Source: Aeromonas sanarellii
GTDB taxonomy: Bacteria; Pseudomonadota; Gammaproteobacteria; Enterobacterales; Aeromonadaceae
Assembly: GCF_000820085.1 (NCBI RefSeq)
Contig: NZ_CDBN01000074.1
Coordinates: forward strand, 1-64,000
Length of the DNA stretch: 64,000 bases
Direction: 5' to 3'
Numbering within the stretch: the first letter of the stretch is position 1; each line of letters starts with the position of its first letter. The notes under the pieces were generated by a model. That model was not told the origin of the DNA, made no database searches, and was given only the letters and a program-made list of their open reading frames with translations. Shown in pieces: positions 47,240 to 56,537 of the stretch. Made by a program: the position numbers and the translations under genes.

Positions 47240-47480
47240 TCAGGCGTTGGCAGCGTGATCCCGCAGGTCAGGCATTGGAGTAGTGGTCTCGCAGGCCCAG
47301 CCAGCGGCGGATCAGCGGATCGACGTGCCCCAGGTGTCTATCCATCAGGCAATGTGACCATCTTCTGCATCGGCCTTGGTCAAGCATTGGAGTAGTGATC
47401 CCGCAGGCCCAGCCAGCGGCGGATCAAGGGCTCGACATGCGCCGGGTGCTTGTCCATCAGGAAGCGTGCCATCTTCTGCA
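47240..47480 (-). repeat. nested duplications of the recG 3' end
   Basis: The last codons of recG (minus strand, stop at 47380-47382) are repeated downstream. Copy A, shifted by 112 bp (about 47269-47373), keeps 27 codons that would read CLMDRHLGHVDPLIRRWLGL then RDHYSNA and stop, compared with FLMDKHPAHVEPLIRRWLGL in recG, at about 80 percent DNA identity. A third, shorter fragment (47240-47266) keeps LRDHAANA and a stop. The substitutions in copy A look like species divergence of a coding sequence rather than decay. Confidence 0.88.
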
Positions 47481-49449
47481 CCTGGGGGATGAGCGGCTGG
47501 TCGCGCACCAGGTCGGCGATCTTGAGGTCGGCGAGGCCGGTCTGGCGGGTACCCAGCAATTCCCCCGGACCGCGCAGCTCCAGATCCCGCTGGGCGATCA
47601 GGAAGCCGTCGTTGGTCTCCCGCAGCACCCCGAGCCGGCTCTGGGCCGTCTTGGAGAGCGGCGCGTGGTAGAGCAGCACGCAGTGGGAGGCCACGGACCC
47701 CCGCCCGACCCGGCCGCGCAGCTGATGCAGCTGGGCCAGCCCCAGCCGCTCCGGGTTCTCGATGATCATCAGGCTGGCATTGGGCACATCCACCCCCACC
47801 TCGATGACAGTGGTGGCGACCAGCAGTTGCAGTATGCCCGCCTTGAACTCCTCCATCACCCGCTGTTTCTCGACCGGCCGCATGCGGCCGTGCACCAGGC
47901 CGATGTGCAGACCGGGCAGCAGGGTTTGCAGCTCGGCGGCGGTGTCCTCGGCGGCCTGGCACTCCAGCACCTCGGACTCCTCGATCAGGGTGCAGACCCA
48001 GTAGGCCTGCTTGCCCTCCTCGCAGGCAAGCCTGACCCGTTCGATCACGTCTCCCCGGCGACTGTCCGGCAGGGCGACCGTGGTGATGGGGGTGCGCCCC
48101 GGCGGCAGCTCGTCGATGACCGAGGTGTCGAGGTCCGCATAGGCGGTCATCGCCAGGGTGCGGGGGATGGGGGTGGCGGTCATGATGAGCTGGTGGGGGT
48201 GGACGCCTTCACGCTCCCCCTTTTCCCGCAGGGCGAGGCGCTGGTGCACCCCGAACCTGTGCTGCTCGTCGATGATCACCAGGGCCAGGCGCTGGAACAC
48301 CACCTGCTCCTGGAAGATGGCATGGGTGCCCACCACCATCTTGACGCTGCCATCGGCGATGGCCGCCAGCGCCTCCTCCCGCGCCTTGCCCTTCTGCTTG
48401 CCCGCCAGCCAGCCGACCTGGATGCCGAGCGGCTCCAGCCACCTGGCGAAGTTGATGGCGTGCTGCTCGGCCAGCAGCTCGGTCGGAGCCATCAGCCCCA
48501 CCTGACAGCCGTTGCCGATGGCCTGCAGGGCGGCCAGTGCCGCCACCAGCGTCTTGCCGGAGCCCACATCCCCCTGCACCAGCCGCATCATGGGGTGGCT
48601 CTGCTGCAGATCCCGGCTGATTTCGGCCACCACCCGGCTCTGGGCACCGGTGGGGCTGAACGGCAGGGCGCCGAGCAGCTGCGCCACCAGGGCGGGGGCC
48701 GGCTTGAGGGCGCGGGCCAGCTGGGTCTGTGCCTGAGCGCGCACCTTGAGGACCGAGAGGTTGTGGGCCAGCAGCTCTTCCAGCACCAGCCGCTGTTGTG
48801 CCGGGTGCTGACCGCTCTCCAGCAGGGCCAGCGCCACCGAGGGAGGCGGGCGGTGCAGCAGTTTCAGGGCGGCGGCCAGATCGATCTGCTGGGGATAGAG
48901 GCCGGCGGGCAGCAGCTCTTCGACGCCATGGAGATCGAGCTGGGCCAGCGCCTGATCCGTGAGGCTGCGCAGGGTGAGCTGGCGCAGCCCCTCAGTGGTC
49001 GGGTAGACGGGGGTGAGGGCCTCTTCGGTCTGGCCGGCCTGCTCCTCGCCGAGCAGCTTGTACTCGGGGTGGGCCATCTCCAGTCCGTACTTGCCGGGAC
49101 GGGCCTCGCCGAAGCAGCGGATCAACCGGCCGGGGGCCAGGCTGTTCTTCTGGGCGGCGGTGAAGTTGAAGAAGCGCAGGGTGAGGCTGCCGGTGCCGTC
49201 GCCGATGCGGCAGACCAGCATGCGGCGGCGCCCCATCACCAGCTGGGTGTCCTGGATCTCGCCCTCGACCGCGCCGTGCAGGCCGGGCGGCAGATCGCCG
49301 ATGGGCCACACCTGGGTGCGGTCCTCGTAGCGCAGGGGGAGGTGGAACAGCAGATCCTGCACCGTGGCCAGCCCGAGTCGCTCGAGCTTCTCCTGCATCT
49401 TGCTGCCGACACCCTTGAGGCTGTCGAGGGAGATTTTATCCAATTTCAT
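47380..49449 (-). CDS. recG: RecG, branch-migrating DNA helicase
   Basis: A 689-residue ATP-dependent helicase that remodels stalled forks and Holliday junctions. The N-terminal wedge/OB domain (about 55-150) is followed by Walker A GDVGSGKTLVAALAA (near 290), motif II IIDEQHRFGVHQR, motif III MTATPIPRTLAMT and motif VI QLHQLRGRVGRGSVASHC. The C-terminus is RWLGLRDHYSNA. Start is the ATG at 49449, preceded in frame by a TTG. A diverged second copy of its 3' end lies immediately downstream. Confidence 0.95.
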   Translation of the reverse strand: MKLDKISLDSLKGVGSKMQEKLERLGLATVQDLLFHLPLRYEDRTQVWPIGDLPPGLHGAVEGEIQDTQLVMGRRRMLVCRIGDGTGSLTLRFFNFTAAQKNSLAPGRLIRCFGEARPGKYGLEMAHPEYKLLGEEQAGQTEEALTPVYPTTEGLRQLTLRSLTDQALAQLDLHGVEELLPAGLYPQQIDLAAALKLLHRPPPSVALALLESGQHPAQQRLVLEELLAHNLSVLKVRAQAQTQLARALKPAPALVAQLLGALPFSPTGAQSRVVAEISRDLQQSHPMMRLVQGDVGSGKTLVAALAALQAIGNGCQVGLMAPTELLAEQHAINFARWLEPLGIQVGWLAGKQKGKAREEALAAIADGSVKMVVGTHAIFQEQVVFQRLALVIIDEQHRFGVHQRLALREKGEREGVHPHQLIMTATPIPRTLAMTAYADLDTSVIDELPPGRTPITTVALPDSRRGDVIERVRLACEEGKQAYWVCTLIEESEVLECQAAEDTAAELQTLLPGLHIGLVHGRMRPVEKQRVMEEFKAGILQLLVATTVIEVGVDVPNASLMIIENPERLGLAQLHQLRGRVGRGSVASHCVLLYHAPLSKTAQSRLGVLRETNDGFLIAQRDLELRGPGELLGTRQTGLADLKIADLVRDQPLIPQVQKMARFLMDKHPAHVEPLIRRWLGLRDHYSNA

Positions 49450-49543
49450 CAATTAGATGCCCGGAAACACTGTAAATATGTCCAGATGATAGGGGCTGTT
49501 GCGGCCCCGATGCAAGCCGCGTTGTCGCCGGGGATGGCCGAAT

Positions 49544-49581
49544 GTGACAAGGGCCTGCCGAACATGGCAGGCCCTTGTCAC
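49544..49581. other. perfect 16-bp inverted repeat after pssA
   Basis: GTGACAAGGGCCTGCC and GGCAGGCCCTTGTCAC flank the loop GAACAT. It starts 25 bp after the pssA stop in the leftward direction. There is no T-run, so it is not a standard terminator, but it probably marks the 3' end of the pssA transcript. Confidence 0.7.
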
Positions 49582-49605
49582 GAACGGGGAAGCGCTGTGT
49601 TCGGG

Positions 49606-50955
49606 TCAGATGATGCGCTTGAGCAGCAGGTGCGCCTTGACCCTGTGGATCCGGGCCAGCAGCTTGCGCACCTGATCCGGGTAGTCCTTGATCTGCTCTA
49701 TCTGGTCGAAGTGGCTGATGCGGCGGGTATGGGCCAGGATGCAGTCGCGCTCCTGCTGGAAGCGCTCGCGCAGGTGGTGGTGCTGGTCGTGCACCAGCAG
49801 GCCGTTCTCCAGATCCAGCGCCCAGGCACGGGGGTTGAGGTTGTTGCCGGTGAGCAGGGCCCACTCCTCGTCCACGAAGATCCCCTTGAGGTGATAGGAG
49901 TTCTTGTCGCAACACCAGAGCATGAGGTTGAGCCGGCCGTTGTCGATGTGGTGCTGGTTGCGCTCGGCAAACTTGCGCAGATTGGTCTCGTAGAGATAGG
50001 GCAGGCCGCCTATGGTGGAGAACTTCTCCTCCGGCGGGATGAAGAAGTCGTTGGCGGTCTTGTCGCCCACCACTATGGTCACCTTGCAGCCGCGTCTGAG
50101 CAGCCCTTCCACGTCCTTGTTCAACTCCTTGGGGGGGTTGAAGTAGGGGGTGCAGATGAAGATCTCCCGCTCGGTGGCCCGCACCAGATTGCGGATCATC
50201 CGGTTGAGCTGGTTGCCTCGCTTGCCCAGGCCCACCATGGGGGTCACGGCGACCTCCCGGGCGTTGGCAGGGATGCTCTCGAAGCGGTACTGGCTGGTGC
50301 GCAGGCGCTGCTTGAAGCGGCGGATCTGCCCCTTGAGCTGCTTGGCGCCGGGGATGCCGGTGCGATCCAGCCGCTGGACGGCCTCGCTGCCGAGGAAGAC
50401 GTCATCCACGTAGTTGACCATGCTGCGAGTCAGCGCCGGGCTGTGGATCTGGTGATAGCGATCGAAGCGGTAGCGCTCCTGCTGGTGCAGGTAGATGTCG
50501 TTGAGGCTGGCGCCGGAGTAGAGCAGGGTGTCGTCGAAGATGAAGCCCTTGAGGTGCAGCACCCCGAGCAGTTCGCGGCCCTTGACCGGCACGCCGTAGA
50601 TCTCGATCTGGTGTTCGTGGCGGGCGGCCATGGCCTGGTACATCAGGTGGTTGCCCCCCTGCTTGCCCTTGCCGATCAGGCCGCGCTGGGCGCGGTGGAA
50701 GTCGACGAACACCTTGATGTCGAGGGCGGGGTTGCGCTGCTTGGCGGCATAGAGGGCGGAGAGGATCTCCCGTCCCGCCTCGTCATCCTGCAGATAGAGC
50801 GCGATCAGGTAGATGCGCTGGGTCGCATGGGCGATGAGCGACAGGATCCGGCTCTTGAAGTCCTTGGCGCTGCTGAGCACCTGAAACTGATCCGCGGCGA
50901 CCGCGATCTGGGGTAAGCGGGTCAGCAACTGTCGATAATGTGCCGATGAATGCAT
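49606..50955 (-). CDS. pssA: PssA, phosphatidylserine synthase (PLD type)
   Basis: A 449-residue enzyme of the phospholipase D superfamily that joins CDP-diacylglycerol and serine. It associates with the membrane surface and ribosomes rather than spanning the membrane. Both HKD-type motifs are present: VLHLKGFIFDDTLLYSGASL and YHLKGIFVDEEWALLTGNNL. GDKTANDFFIPPEEKF is also typical. Length matches E. coli PssA (451). The start is uncertain: ATG at 50955 (MHSSAHYRQLL) or an in-frame GTG at 50973. Confidence 0.93.
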   Translation of the reverse strand: MHSSAHYRQLLTRLPQIAVAADQFQVLSSAKDFKSRILSLIAHATQRIYLIALYLQDDEAGREILSALYAAKQRNPALDIKVFVDFHRAQRGLIGKGKQGGNHLMYQAMAARHEHQIEIYGVPVKGRELLGVLHLKGFIFDDTLLYSGASLNDIYLHQQERYRFDRYHQIHSPALTRSMVNYVDDVFLGSEAVQRLDRTGIPGAKQLKGQIRRFKQRLRTSQYRFESIPANAREVAVTPMVGLGKRGNQLNRMIRNLVRATEREIFICTPYFNPPKELNKDVEGLLRRGCKVTIVVGDKTANDFFIPPEEKFSTIGGLPYLYETNLRKFAERNQHHIDNGRLNLMLWCCDKNSYHLKGIFVDEEWALLTGNNLNPRAWALDLENGLLVHDQHHHLRERFQQERDCILAHTRRISHFDQIEQIKDYPDQVRKLLARIHRVKAHLLLKRII

Positions 50956-51107
50956 AGAGAAGCCTGAAATCACGGGATGAAGCGTTCCACTCGGGGCGAA
51001 GAATAGGCAATTCTAGCAATCTGTGGCGATGGGCCCAAGCAAGAATCCGTAAAAAGTCGGTGCAGAGTCACATCGGGGCCGACGGATGCGGCCCCGATGT
51101 GTTCCCG

Positions 51108-52481
51108 TTACAGGATGGCGCTGGCCGTGGCCACGATGAGGAAGGCGATGGTGCCGAGCAGCGTCTCCATCACGGTCCAGGTCTTGAGGGTGGTCTTCTC
51201 GTCCATGTTCAGGAAGCGGCTGACCAGCCAGAAACCGGAGTCGTTGAAGTGGGAGAGTACGGTCGCGCCCCCGGCGATGGCGATGACGATGAAGGTCAGA
51301 TCCAGCTCGCTCAGGCCTGTAGTGGCGGCCACGGTCGGCGCCATCAGGGCGGCGGTGGTGGTCAGGGCCACGGTGGCGGAACCCTGGGCGACCCGCAGTG
51401 CGGCGGACACCAGGAAGGCCGCGAGGATCACCGGCATGCCGGTGTCGGAGAGCACGTCAGCCAGGGCGGCGCCGATGCCGCTCGCCCGCAGCACGCCGCC
51501 GAACATGCCGCCGGCACCGGTCACCAGGATGACGGCGCAGACCGGGGCCAGGGCGTCGTTGCAGAACTTCTCGAGCTGCACCTTGCCCTGGGTCTGGCGG
51601 AACAGCCAGAGGGCGTAGAGCACAGTGATGAGCAGGGCCACCGGGGTCTTGCCGACCATGCGCAGCACGTTGACCCAGTCGGCCCCCTTGTCGATGACGC
51701 CCATGACGCTCAGGGTGTTGAGGCCGGTATCCATGAAGATGAGCACCAGCGGCAGCAGCAGGATGGAGAGCACCTGGCCGAAGCTCGGCGCCTTGTCGGA
51801 GATCTGCTCGGCGCTGGCGGTGAAGCTCGGGGGCAGGGGCAGTTCAAACTTCTTGCCGGACCAGAGGCCGAACAGGTAGGCGCCCAGGTACCAGGTGGGC
51901 AGCGCGACCAGCAGGCCCACGACGGTGAGCAGGCCTATGTTGGCGCCCAGCAGTTCGCTGGCGGCCACCGGGCCCGGGTGGGGCGGCAGGAAGGCGTGCA
52001 TCACCGCGAAGGCGCCGGCGGAGGGCAGGGCATACTTGAGGACGGAGCCGCCGAACTGCTTCGCCACGCTGAAGATGATGGGCAGCATGACGATGAGGCC
52101 GGCGTCGAAGAAGATCGGGAAGCCGAACAGCAGGGAGGCGATGCCGAGCGCGAAGGGGGCGCGGTGGGAGCCGAAGCGGTTGATCAGGGTATCGGCCAGT
52201 ACCTTGGCGCCCCCCGTCATCTCCAGGATCCGGCCAATCATGGCGCCGAGGCCGACCAGCAGCGCGACCGAGGCCAGGGTGCCGCCGAAGCCGGTCAGCA
52301 TGGTGGGGATCACCTGGTCATAGGTGACCCCGGTGGCCAGGGCCGTCAGCATGCTGACCAGGGTCAATGCCACGAAGGCATGTACCTTGAATCGCATGAT
52401 CAGCACCAGCAGCATGACAATGGCCCCGGCAGCTACCGAGAGCAGATAGGTGACATCGGGTGTGTTCATTGCTCCGTCCAT
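51108..52481 (-). CDS. gntT: GntP-family gluconate:H+ symporter
   Basis: A 457-residue inner-membrane transporter of the GntP family with 12-14 hydrophobic segments. VLKYALPSAGAFAVMHAFLP PHPGP, in two adjoining pieces, and the N-terminal LIMRFKVHAFVALTLVSML are family features. It sits divergently from gntK and two GntR boxes lie between, which supports gluconate as the substrate. The ATG at 52481 follows GAGGAC; an internal ATG at 52469 (MNTPDV) is the alternative. Orthology to GntT rather than GntU is not settled. Confidence 0.88.
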   Translation of the reverse strand: MDGAMNTPDVTYLLSVAAGAIVMLLVLIMRFKVHAFVALTLVSMLTALATGVTYDQVIPTMLTGFGGTLASVALLVGLGAMIGRILEMTGGAKVLADTLINRFGSHRAPFALGIASLLFGFPIFFDAGLIVMLPIIFSVAKQFGGSVLKYALPSAGAFAVMHAFLPPHPGPVAASELLGANIGLLTVVGLLVALPTWYLGAYLFGLWSGKKFELPLPPSFTASAEQISDKAPSFGQVLSILLLPLVLIFMDTGLNTLSVMGVIDKGADWVNVLRMVGKTPVALLITVLYALWLFRQTQGKVQLEKFCNDALAPVCAVILVTGAGGMFGGVLRASGIGAALADVLSDTGMPVILAAFLVSAALRVAQGSATVALTTTAALMAPTVAATTGLSELDLTFIVIAIAGGATVLSHFNDSGFWLVSRFLNMDEKTTLKTWTVMETLLGTIAFLIVATASAIL

Positions 52482-52547
52482 AAAGTTGTCCTCAAATGGT
52501 TCTAGTTGTTGTTCTGCACATTTCTGTGCTGCACTTCACATTGCGAA

Positions 52548-52577
52548 ACGTTACCGGTAACATGTTACCGGTAACGT
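52548..52577. promoter_or_regulatory. two overlapping GntR operators
   Basis: ACGTTACCGGTAACAT (52548-52563) and ATGTTACCGGTAACGT (52562-52577) are near-perfect palindromes sharing two bases, so their centres are 14 bp apart. They match the known GntR box (ATGTTACCGATAACAT type) and lie between divergent gntT and gntK, where binding could repress both. Confidence 0.88.
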
Positions 52578-52634
52578 GGTAGCTTAGAACCCATCAAGCG
52601 AACGTTTTTTGAAAAGTGAGAGAGAGGTCAAATA

Positions 52635-53144
52635 ATGGCGGGCAAGTGCATTATCGTGATGGGTGTGTGTGGCAGCGGCAAGTCCAGCATCGGCCTCAAG
52701 GTGGCCAATGCCCTGGGGGCCAAGTTCATCGACGGCGATGATCTGCACCCTCGCGCGAACATCCAGAAGATGGCGGCGGGCAACCCGCTCAACGACGAAG
52801 ACAGGGCCCCCTGGCTGGAGCGGATCCGCGACGCGGCCTACAGCCTGGAGCGCAAGAACGAGCTCGGCGTCATCGTCTGCTCGGCCCTCAAGAAGCAGTA
52901 CCGCGACCAGATCCGCGAGGGCAACGACTCGGTACACTTCCTGTTTCTGGATGGCAGCCAGTCCCTCATTCTCGAGCGGATGCGGGCACGGCAGGGCCAC
53001 TTCATGCGCGAAGCCATGGTACAAAGCCAGTTTGATACCCTGGAGCGACCGGATGGCGAGCCCGGCGTGTTTCGCATCGATATCGACGGGACCTTCGAAC
53101 AGGTGGTCGACCGTGCCGTCACCGCGCTGGCGCAGGCGCAATGA
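52635..53144 (+). CDS. gntK: GntK, gluconokinase
   Basis: A 169-residue P-loop kinase that makes 6-phosphogluconate. Walker A is GVCGSGKSSIGLKVAN. IDGDDLHPRANIQKMAAGNP binds substrate. CSALKKQYRDQIREG and HFMREAMVQSQFDTLE are family blocks. The ATG follows GAGAGG. It is the first gene of a rightward gntK-edd-eda series. Confidence 0.95.
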   Translation: MAGKCIIVMGVCGSGKSSIGLKVANALGAKFIDGDDLHPRANIQKMAAGNPLNDEDRAPWLERIRDAAYSLERKNELGVIVCSALKKQYRDQIREGNDSVHFLFLDGSQSLILERMRARQGHFMREAMVQSQFDTLERPDGEPGVFRIDIDGTFEQVVDRAVTALAQAQ

Positions 53145-53204
53145 GCCATGTCGCGCGCCCGGTCACTGCCGAACGCGCCCGTATATAGAGTTGGAGAGAA
53201 AGCT

Positions 53205-55001
53205 ATGACCCATCCCGTGATCACCCTGGTGACCGACCGCATCCGCGAGCGCAGCACCGCCCGCCGTGCCCGCTTCCTGGCCCGCATCCAGCGCCAGGCC
53301 GAGCAGGGCAAGACCCGCGCCTCCCTCTCCTGCGGCAACCTGGCCCACGCCGTGGCGGCCTCGAGCTGTGACGAGAAGGGGCGCATCCTCGACATGACCC
53401 GCGCCAACGTCGGCATCGTCAGCGCCTACAACGACATGCTGAGCGCCCATCAGCCCTATCAGGGCTACCCGGACATCATCAAGGGCGCGCTGGCCGAGCT
53501 CGGCCACAGCGCCCAGGTCGCCGGCGGCGTGCCCGCCATGTGCGACGGTGTGACCCAGGGCCAGCCGGGGATGGACATGTCCCTCTTCTCCCGGGATCTC
53601 ATCGCCCAGGCCACCGCGGTCTCCCTCTCCCACAACACCTTCGACGCCACCCTGCTGCTCGGCATCTGCGACAAGATTGCCCCGGGCCAGATCATGGGTG
53701 CGCTTTCCCACGCCCACCTGCCCACCGCCTTCGTGCCGGCCGGCCCCATGGCGAGCGGCATCAGCAACGACGAGAAGGTGAAGGTGCGCCAGCAGTACGC
53801 CGCCGGTGAAGTGGGCCGCGACGCCCTGCTCAAGATGGAGTGCGGCGCCTACCACGCGGCGGGCACCTGTACCTTCTACGGCACCGCCAACACCAACCAG
53901 CTGGTGTTCGAAGCCATGGGCCTGATGCTGCCGGGCTCCGCCTTCGTGCACCCCCACAGCGAGCTGCGCCGCGCCCTCACCGAGGAGGCGGCCCGCCGCA
54001 TCAGCGCCATGATCCCGGGCTCCCCGGCCTATCGCCCCCTGAGTGCGGTGATCGATGAACGCGCCCTGGTCAACGGCCTGGTGGCCCTGCTCGCCTCCGG
54101 TGGCAGCACCAACCACAGCATCCACATGGTGGCGCTGGCCCGCGCCGCCGGGCTGGAGCTGACCTGGGACGACCTGAGCGATCTCTCCGACGTGGTACCG
54201 CTCCTGGTGCGCATGTATCCGAACGGCCCGGCGGACGTCAACGCCTTCGAACAGGCGGGGGGCGTGCCCGGCCTGATGCGTCGTCTGGCCGAAGAGGGGC
54301 TGATCCACCTGGACGCCACCCCGGTCTTCGGCGAGATGCAGGACTACCTCAGCCGTCCGGCACTGGTGGATGGCAAGCTGGTGTGGCAGCCGGTGGGCGA
54401 GAGCGCGGATCCGAGCGTGCTCTCTCCCTCTGGCAGCGAGTTCCAGGCCACCGGCGGCACCAAGCTGCTGGCGGGCAACCTGGGCCGCGCCGTGGTCAAG
54501 GTCTCTGCGGTCGCGCCCGAGTATCGCGTCATCGAGGCGCCGGCGCGGGTCTTCTCCTCCCAGCACGCGGTGGAGGCGGCCTACAAGGCCGGTGAGCTGA
54601 ACCAGGACGCCGTCATCGTGGTGCGCCACAACGGCCCGGCCGCCAACGGCATGCCGGAGCTGCACAAGCTGATGCCGGTGCTCGGCAACCTGCAGAAGGC
54701 GGGTCACAAGGTGGCCCTGGTCACCGACGGTCGCCTCTCCGGCGCCTCCGGCAAGATCCCGGCCGCCATCCACGTCACCCCGGAAGCGCTGCACGGCGGG
54801 GCCATCGGCCTGCTTGCCGATGGCGATCTGCTGCGGGTGGACGCGGTGACCGGCAGCCTCGACTGCCTGACCGATTTGAGTGGCCGTACCCAGGCCGAGA
54901 TCGACCTCACCCTGGAACAAGAGGGGTGGGGCCGTGAACTGTTCAGCGTGATGCGTCGCGCGGTATCGAGCGCCGAGTGCGGCGCCACCATCTTTGACTA
55001 A
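53205..55001 (+). CDS. edd: Edd, 6-phosphogluconate dehydratase
   Basis: A 598-residue [4Fe-4S] dehydratase of the IlvD/Edd family that makes KDPG. Cluster cysteines lie in MCDGVTQGQPGMDMS, GICDKIAPGQIMG and ECGAYHAAGTCTFYGTAN. Further blocks are GGSTNHSIHMVALARAAG and TDGRLSGASGKIPAAIH. The ATG at 53205 follows GGAGAGAAAGCT; 19 upstream open codons are not used. It lies 60 bp after gntK and 9 bp before eda. Confidence 0.96.
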   Translation: MTHPVITLVTDRIRERSTARRARFLARIQRQAEQGKTRASLSCGNLAHAVAASSCDEKGRILDMTRANVGIVSAYNDMLSAHQPYQGYPDIIKGALAELGHSAQVAGGVPAMCDGVTQGQPGMDMSLFSRDLIAQATAVSLSHNTFDATLLLGICDKIAPGQIMGALSHAHLPTAFVPAGPMASGISNDEKVKVRQQYAAGEVGRDALLKMECGAYHAAGTCTFYGTANTNQLVFEAMGLMLPGSAFVHPHSELRRALTEEAARRISAMIPGSPAYRPLSAVIDERALVNGLVALLASGGSTNHSIHMVALARAAGLELTWDDLSDLSDVVPLLVRMYPNGPADVNAFEQAGGVPGLMRRLAEEGLIHLDATPVFGEMQDYLSRPALVDGKLVWQPVGESADPSVLSPSGSEFQATGGTKLLAGNLGRAVVKVSAVAPEYRVIEAPARVFSSQHAVEAAYKAGELNQDAVIVVRHNGPAANGMPELHKLMPVLGNLQKAGHKVALVTDGRLSGASGKIPAAIHVTPEALHGGAIGLLADGDLLRVDAVTGSLDCLTDLSGRTQAEIDLTLEQEGWGRELFSVMRRAVSSAECGATIFD

Positions 55002-55010
55002 GGAAGAGCT

Positions 55011-55652
55011 ATGCAGAACTGGAAAGTGACCCCTGCCGAGGTGTTTGCCGCCTCCCCCCTGGTACCCGTGATGGTCATCAACGACCTGGATCAGGCCCTG
55101 CCCATGGCCAAGGCGCTGCTGGACGGTGGCATCTCGGTGTTCGAGATCACCCTGCGCACCCCGGTGGCGCTGGACGCCATCGCCCTCATCGCCAAGGCGA
55201 TGCCGGATGCCATGGTCGGTGCCGGTACCGTGCTCAACTGCGCGCAGTTTGATGCCGCCGTGGCCGCCGGTGCCCGCTTCGTCATCTCCCCGGGCATGAC
55301 CCCGGCCCTGCTGGCCCACGCGGCCAGGAGCACGGCGCCGCTGATCCCGGGTGTGGCCACCCCGTCCGAGGTGATGCAGGCGCTGGAAGCGGGCTACGAC
55401 CACCTCAAATTCTTCCCGGCCGAGGCGAACGGCGGCACCAAGGCGCTCTCCGCCATCGCGGCGCCCCTGCCCCAGGTGAAGTTCTGCCCCACCGGCGGCA
55501 TCGGCCCGAAAAACGTGGCCGACTATCTGGCGCTCAAGTGCGTGGCCACCGTCGGCGGCTCCTGGATGCTGCCGGCAGAGGCCGTCAAGAGCGGCAACTG
55601 GGACGAGGTGACCCGTCTCTCCCGGGAAGCGGTTGAATTGGTCAAGCGCTAA
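55011..55652 (+). CDS. eda: Eda, KDPG aldolase
   Basis: A 213-residue class I aldolase that cleaves 2-keto-3-deoxy-6-phosphogluconate to pyruvate and glyceraldehyde 3-phosphate. The Schiff-base Lys is in [16 protein letters not shown] (near residue 135). The catalytic Glu is in [11 protein letters not shown]. It also has [20 protein letters not shown] and [16 protein letters not shown]. The ATG follows AGGAAGAGCT, close behind edd. Confidence 0.96.
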   Translation: MQNWKVTPAEVFAASPLVPVMVINDLDQALPMAKALLDGGISVFEITLRTPVALDAIALIAKAMPDAMVGAGTVLNCAQFDAAVAAGARFVISPGMTPALLAHAARSTAPLIPGVATPSEVMQALEAGYDHLKFFPAEANGGTKALSAIAAPLPQVKFCPTGGIGPKNVADYLALKCVATVGGSWMLPAEAVKSGNWDEVTRLSREAVELVKR

Positions 55653-55677
55653 GCGAAAGCCGTGTAGATAAATCGGA

Positions 55678-55707
55678 CAGGCCACCCTCGGGTGGCCTGT
55701 TGTTTTT
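55678..55707 (+). terminator. eda terminator
   Basis: CAGGCCACCC and GGGTGGCCTG around TC, then TTGTTTTT, 25 bp after the eda stop. Confidence 0.88.
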
Positions 55708-55790
55708 ACGCCCCGGGAGGGGGTGGGCCGTTTGCTTCCGGCCTGGCCCTGGCTTAAGGTCGGGGGCCGCCCCTCCACCCTGGAGCCTTC

Positions 55791-56483
55791 ATGTCCTGCC
55801 TGCATCCATCCTACCCGCAAGGGCACTTCACCGCGCTGCACTGCCACCCCCGGGCCCAATACTGCTACCTGCACGACGGGGGCGGCATCATCACGGGGCA
55901 CGGGGAGGGCGAGCTGCTGGTGGCGGGCCAGATCTGCTTCATTCCGGCGGGCTGGGAGCACGAGTTTCGCGTGCTGCGCCGATCCCGGCTCTCCCTCCTC
56001 TATGTGCCGACGTCGGCCCGCACCGCCTTCGGCCCCTTGCAGGCCAGCCCGCTGCTGGCGGGTCTCTTCGCCCGCCTGCCCGAGCTGGCCGAGGAGGAGG
56101 TGAAAGGGGCCTATCTGAGGGTGCTTGATCACGAACTGGAGCGTGCCGACCCGCTCGCGGCGCGCATTCCCCTCACCGGGGAGCTGGACCCGCGCCTGCT
56201 GCGGGTGCTGGACAGGGTGTGCCAGGCACCCGCCATCCATCTGACGCTGGGGGCGCTGGCGGCAGATTGCGGCGCCTCGGTGCGCACCCTCAACCGGCTC
56301 TTCCTCCAGCAGCTGGGATGCAGTTTTCGCCAGTGGCGGGAGCAGGTGGTGCTGGGGCGGGCGCGCCAGTTGCAGCACCGGGGGCTCACGCTGGCGCAGA
56401 TCGCCGATCGGCTCGGCTACGAGGATCCCGGCGCCTTGTCCCGTGCCCTCCAGCGCCTTGCCCGGCGCGAACCGGCGGCCTGA
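55791..56483 (+). CDS. AraC-family regulator with cupin domain
   Basis: A 230-residue regulator. The N-terminal cupin half starts GHFTALHCHPRAQYCYLHDG. The C-terminal AraC domain has LTLGALAADCGASVRTLNRL and LTLAQIADRLGYEDPGALSR as its two helix-turn-helix motifs. It ends soon after the second, lacking the usual PxxYR tail, so it is slightly short. The ATG follows GGAG. It is convergent with the small NTF2-like gene. Its target is unknown. Confidence 0.83.
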   Translation: MSCLHPSYPQGHFTALHCHPRAQYCYLHDGGGIITGHGEGELLVAGQICFIPAGWEHEFRVLRRSRLSLLYVPTSARTAFGPLQASPLLAGLFARLPELAEEEVKGAYLRVLDHELERADPLAARIPLTGELDPRLLRVLDRVCQAPAIHLTLGALAADCGASVRTLNRLFLQQLGCSFRQWREQVVLGRARQLQHRGLTLAQIADRLGYEDPGALSRALQRLARREPAA

Positions 56484-56537
56484 GGGCCCGTCGTCTGCTT
56501 CTTGTCCGCCATGGCGATGTCTGCGGGTTGCCGGCAG

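Noticed and set aside
47395-50916. 1173-codon rightward open frame opposite recG and pssA
   Set aside because: It is antisense to two certain genes. Long antisense frames are normal in GC-rich coding DNA, and the translation is low-complexity.
53163-56378. 1071-codon leftward open frame opposite edd and eda
   Set aside because: Antisense shadow of well-conserved genes with Gly, His and Arg-rich composition and no domain.
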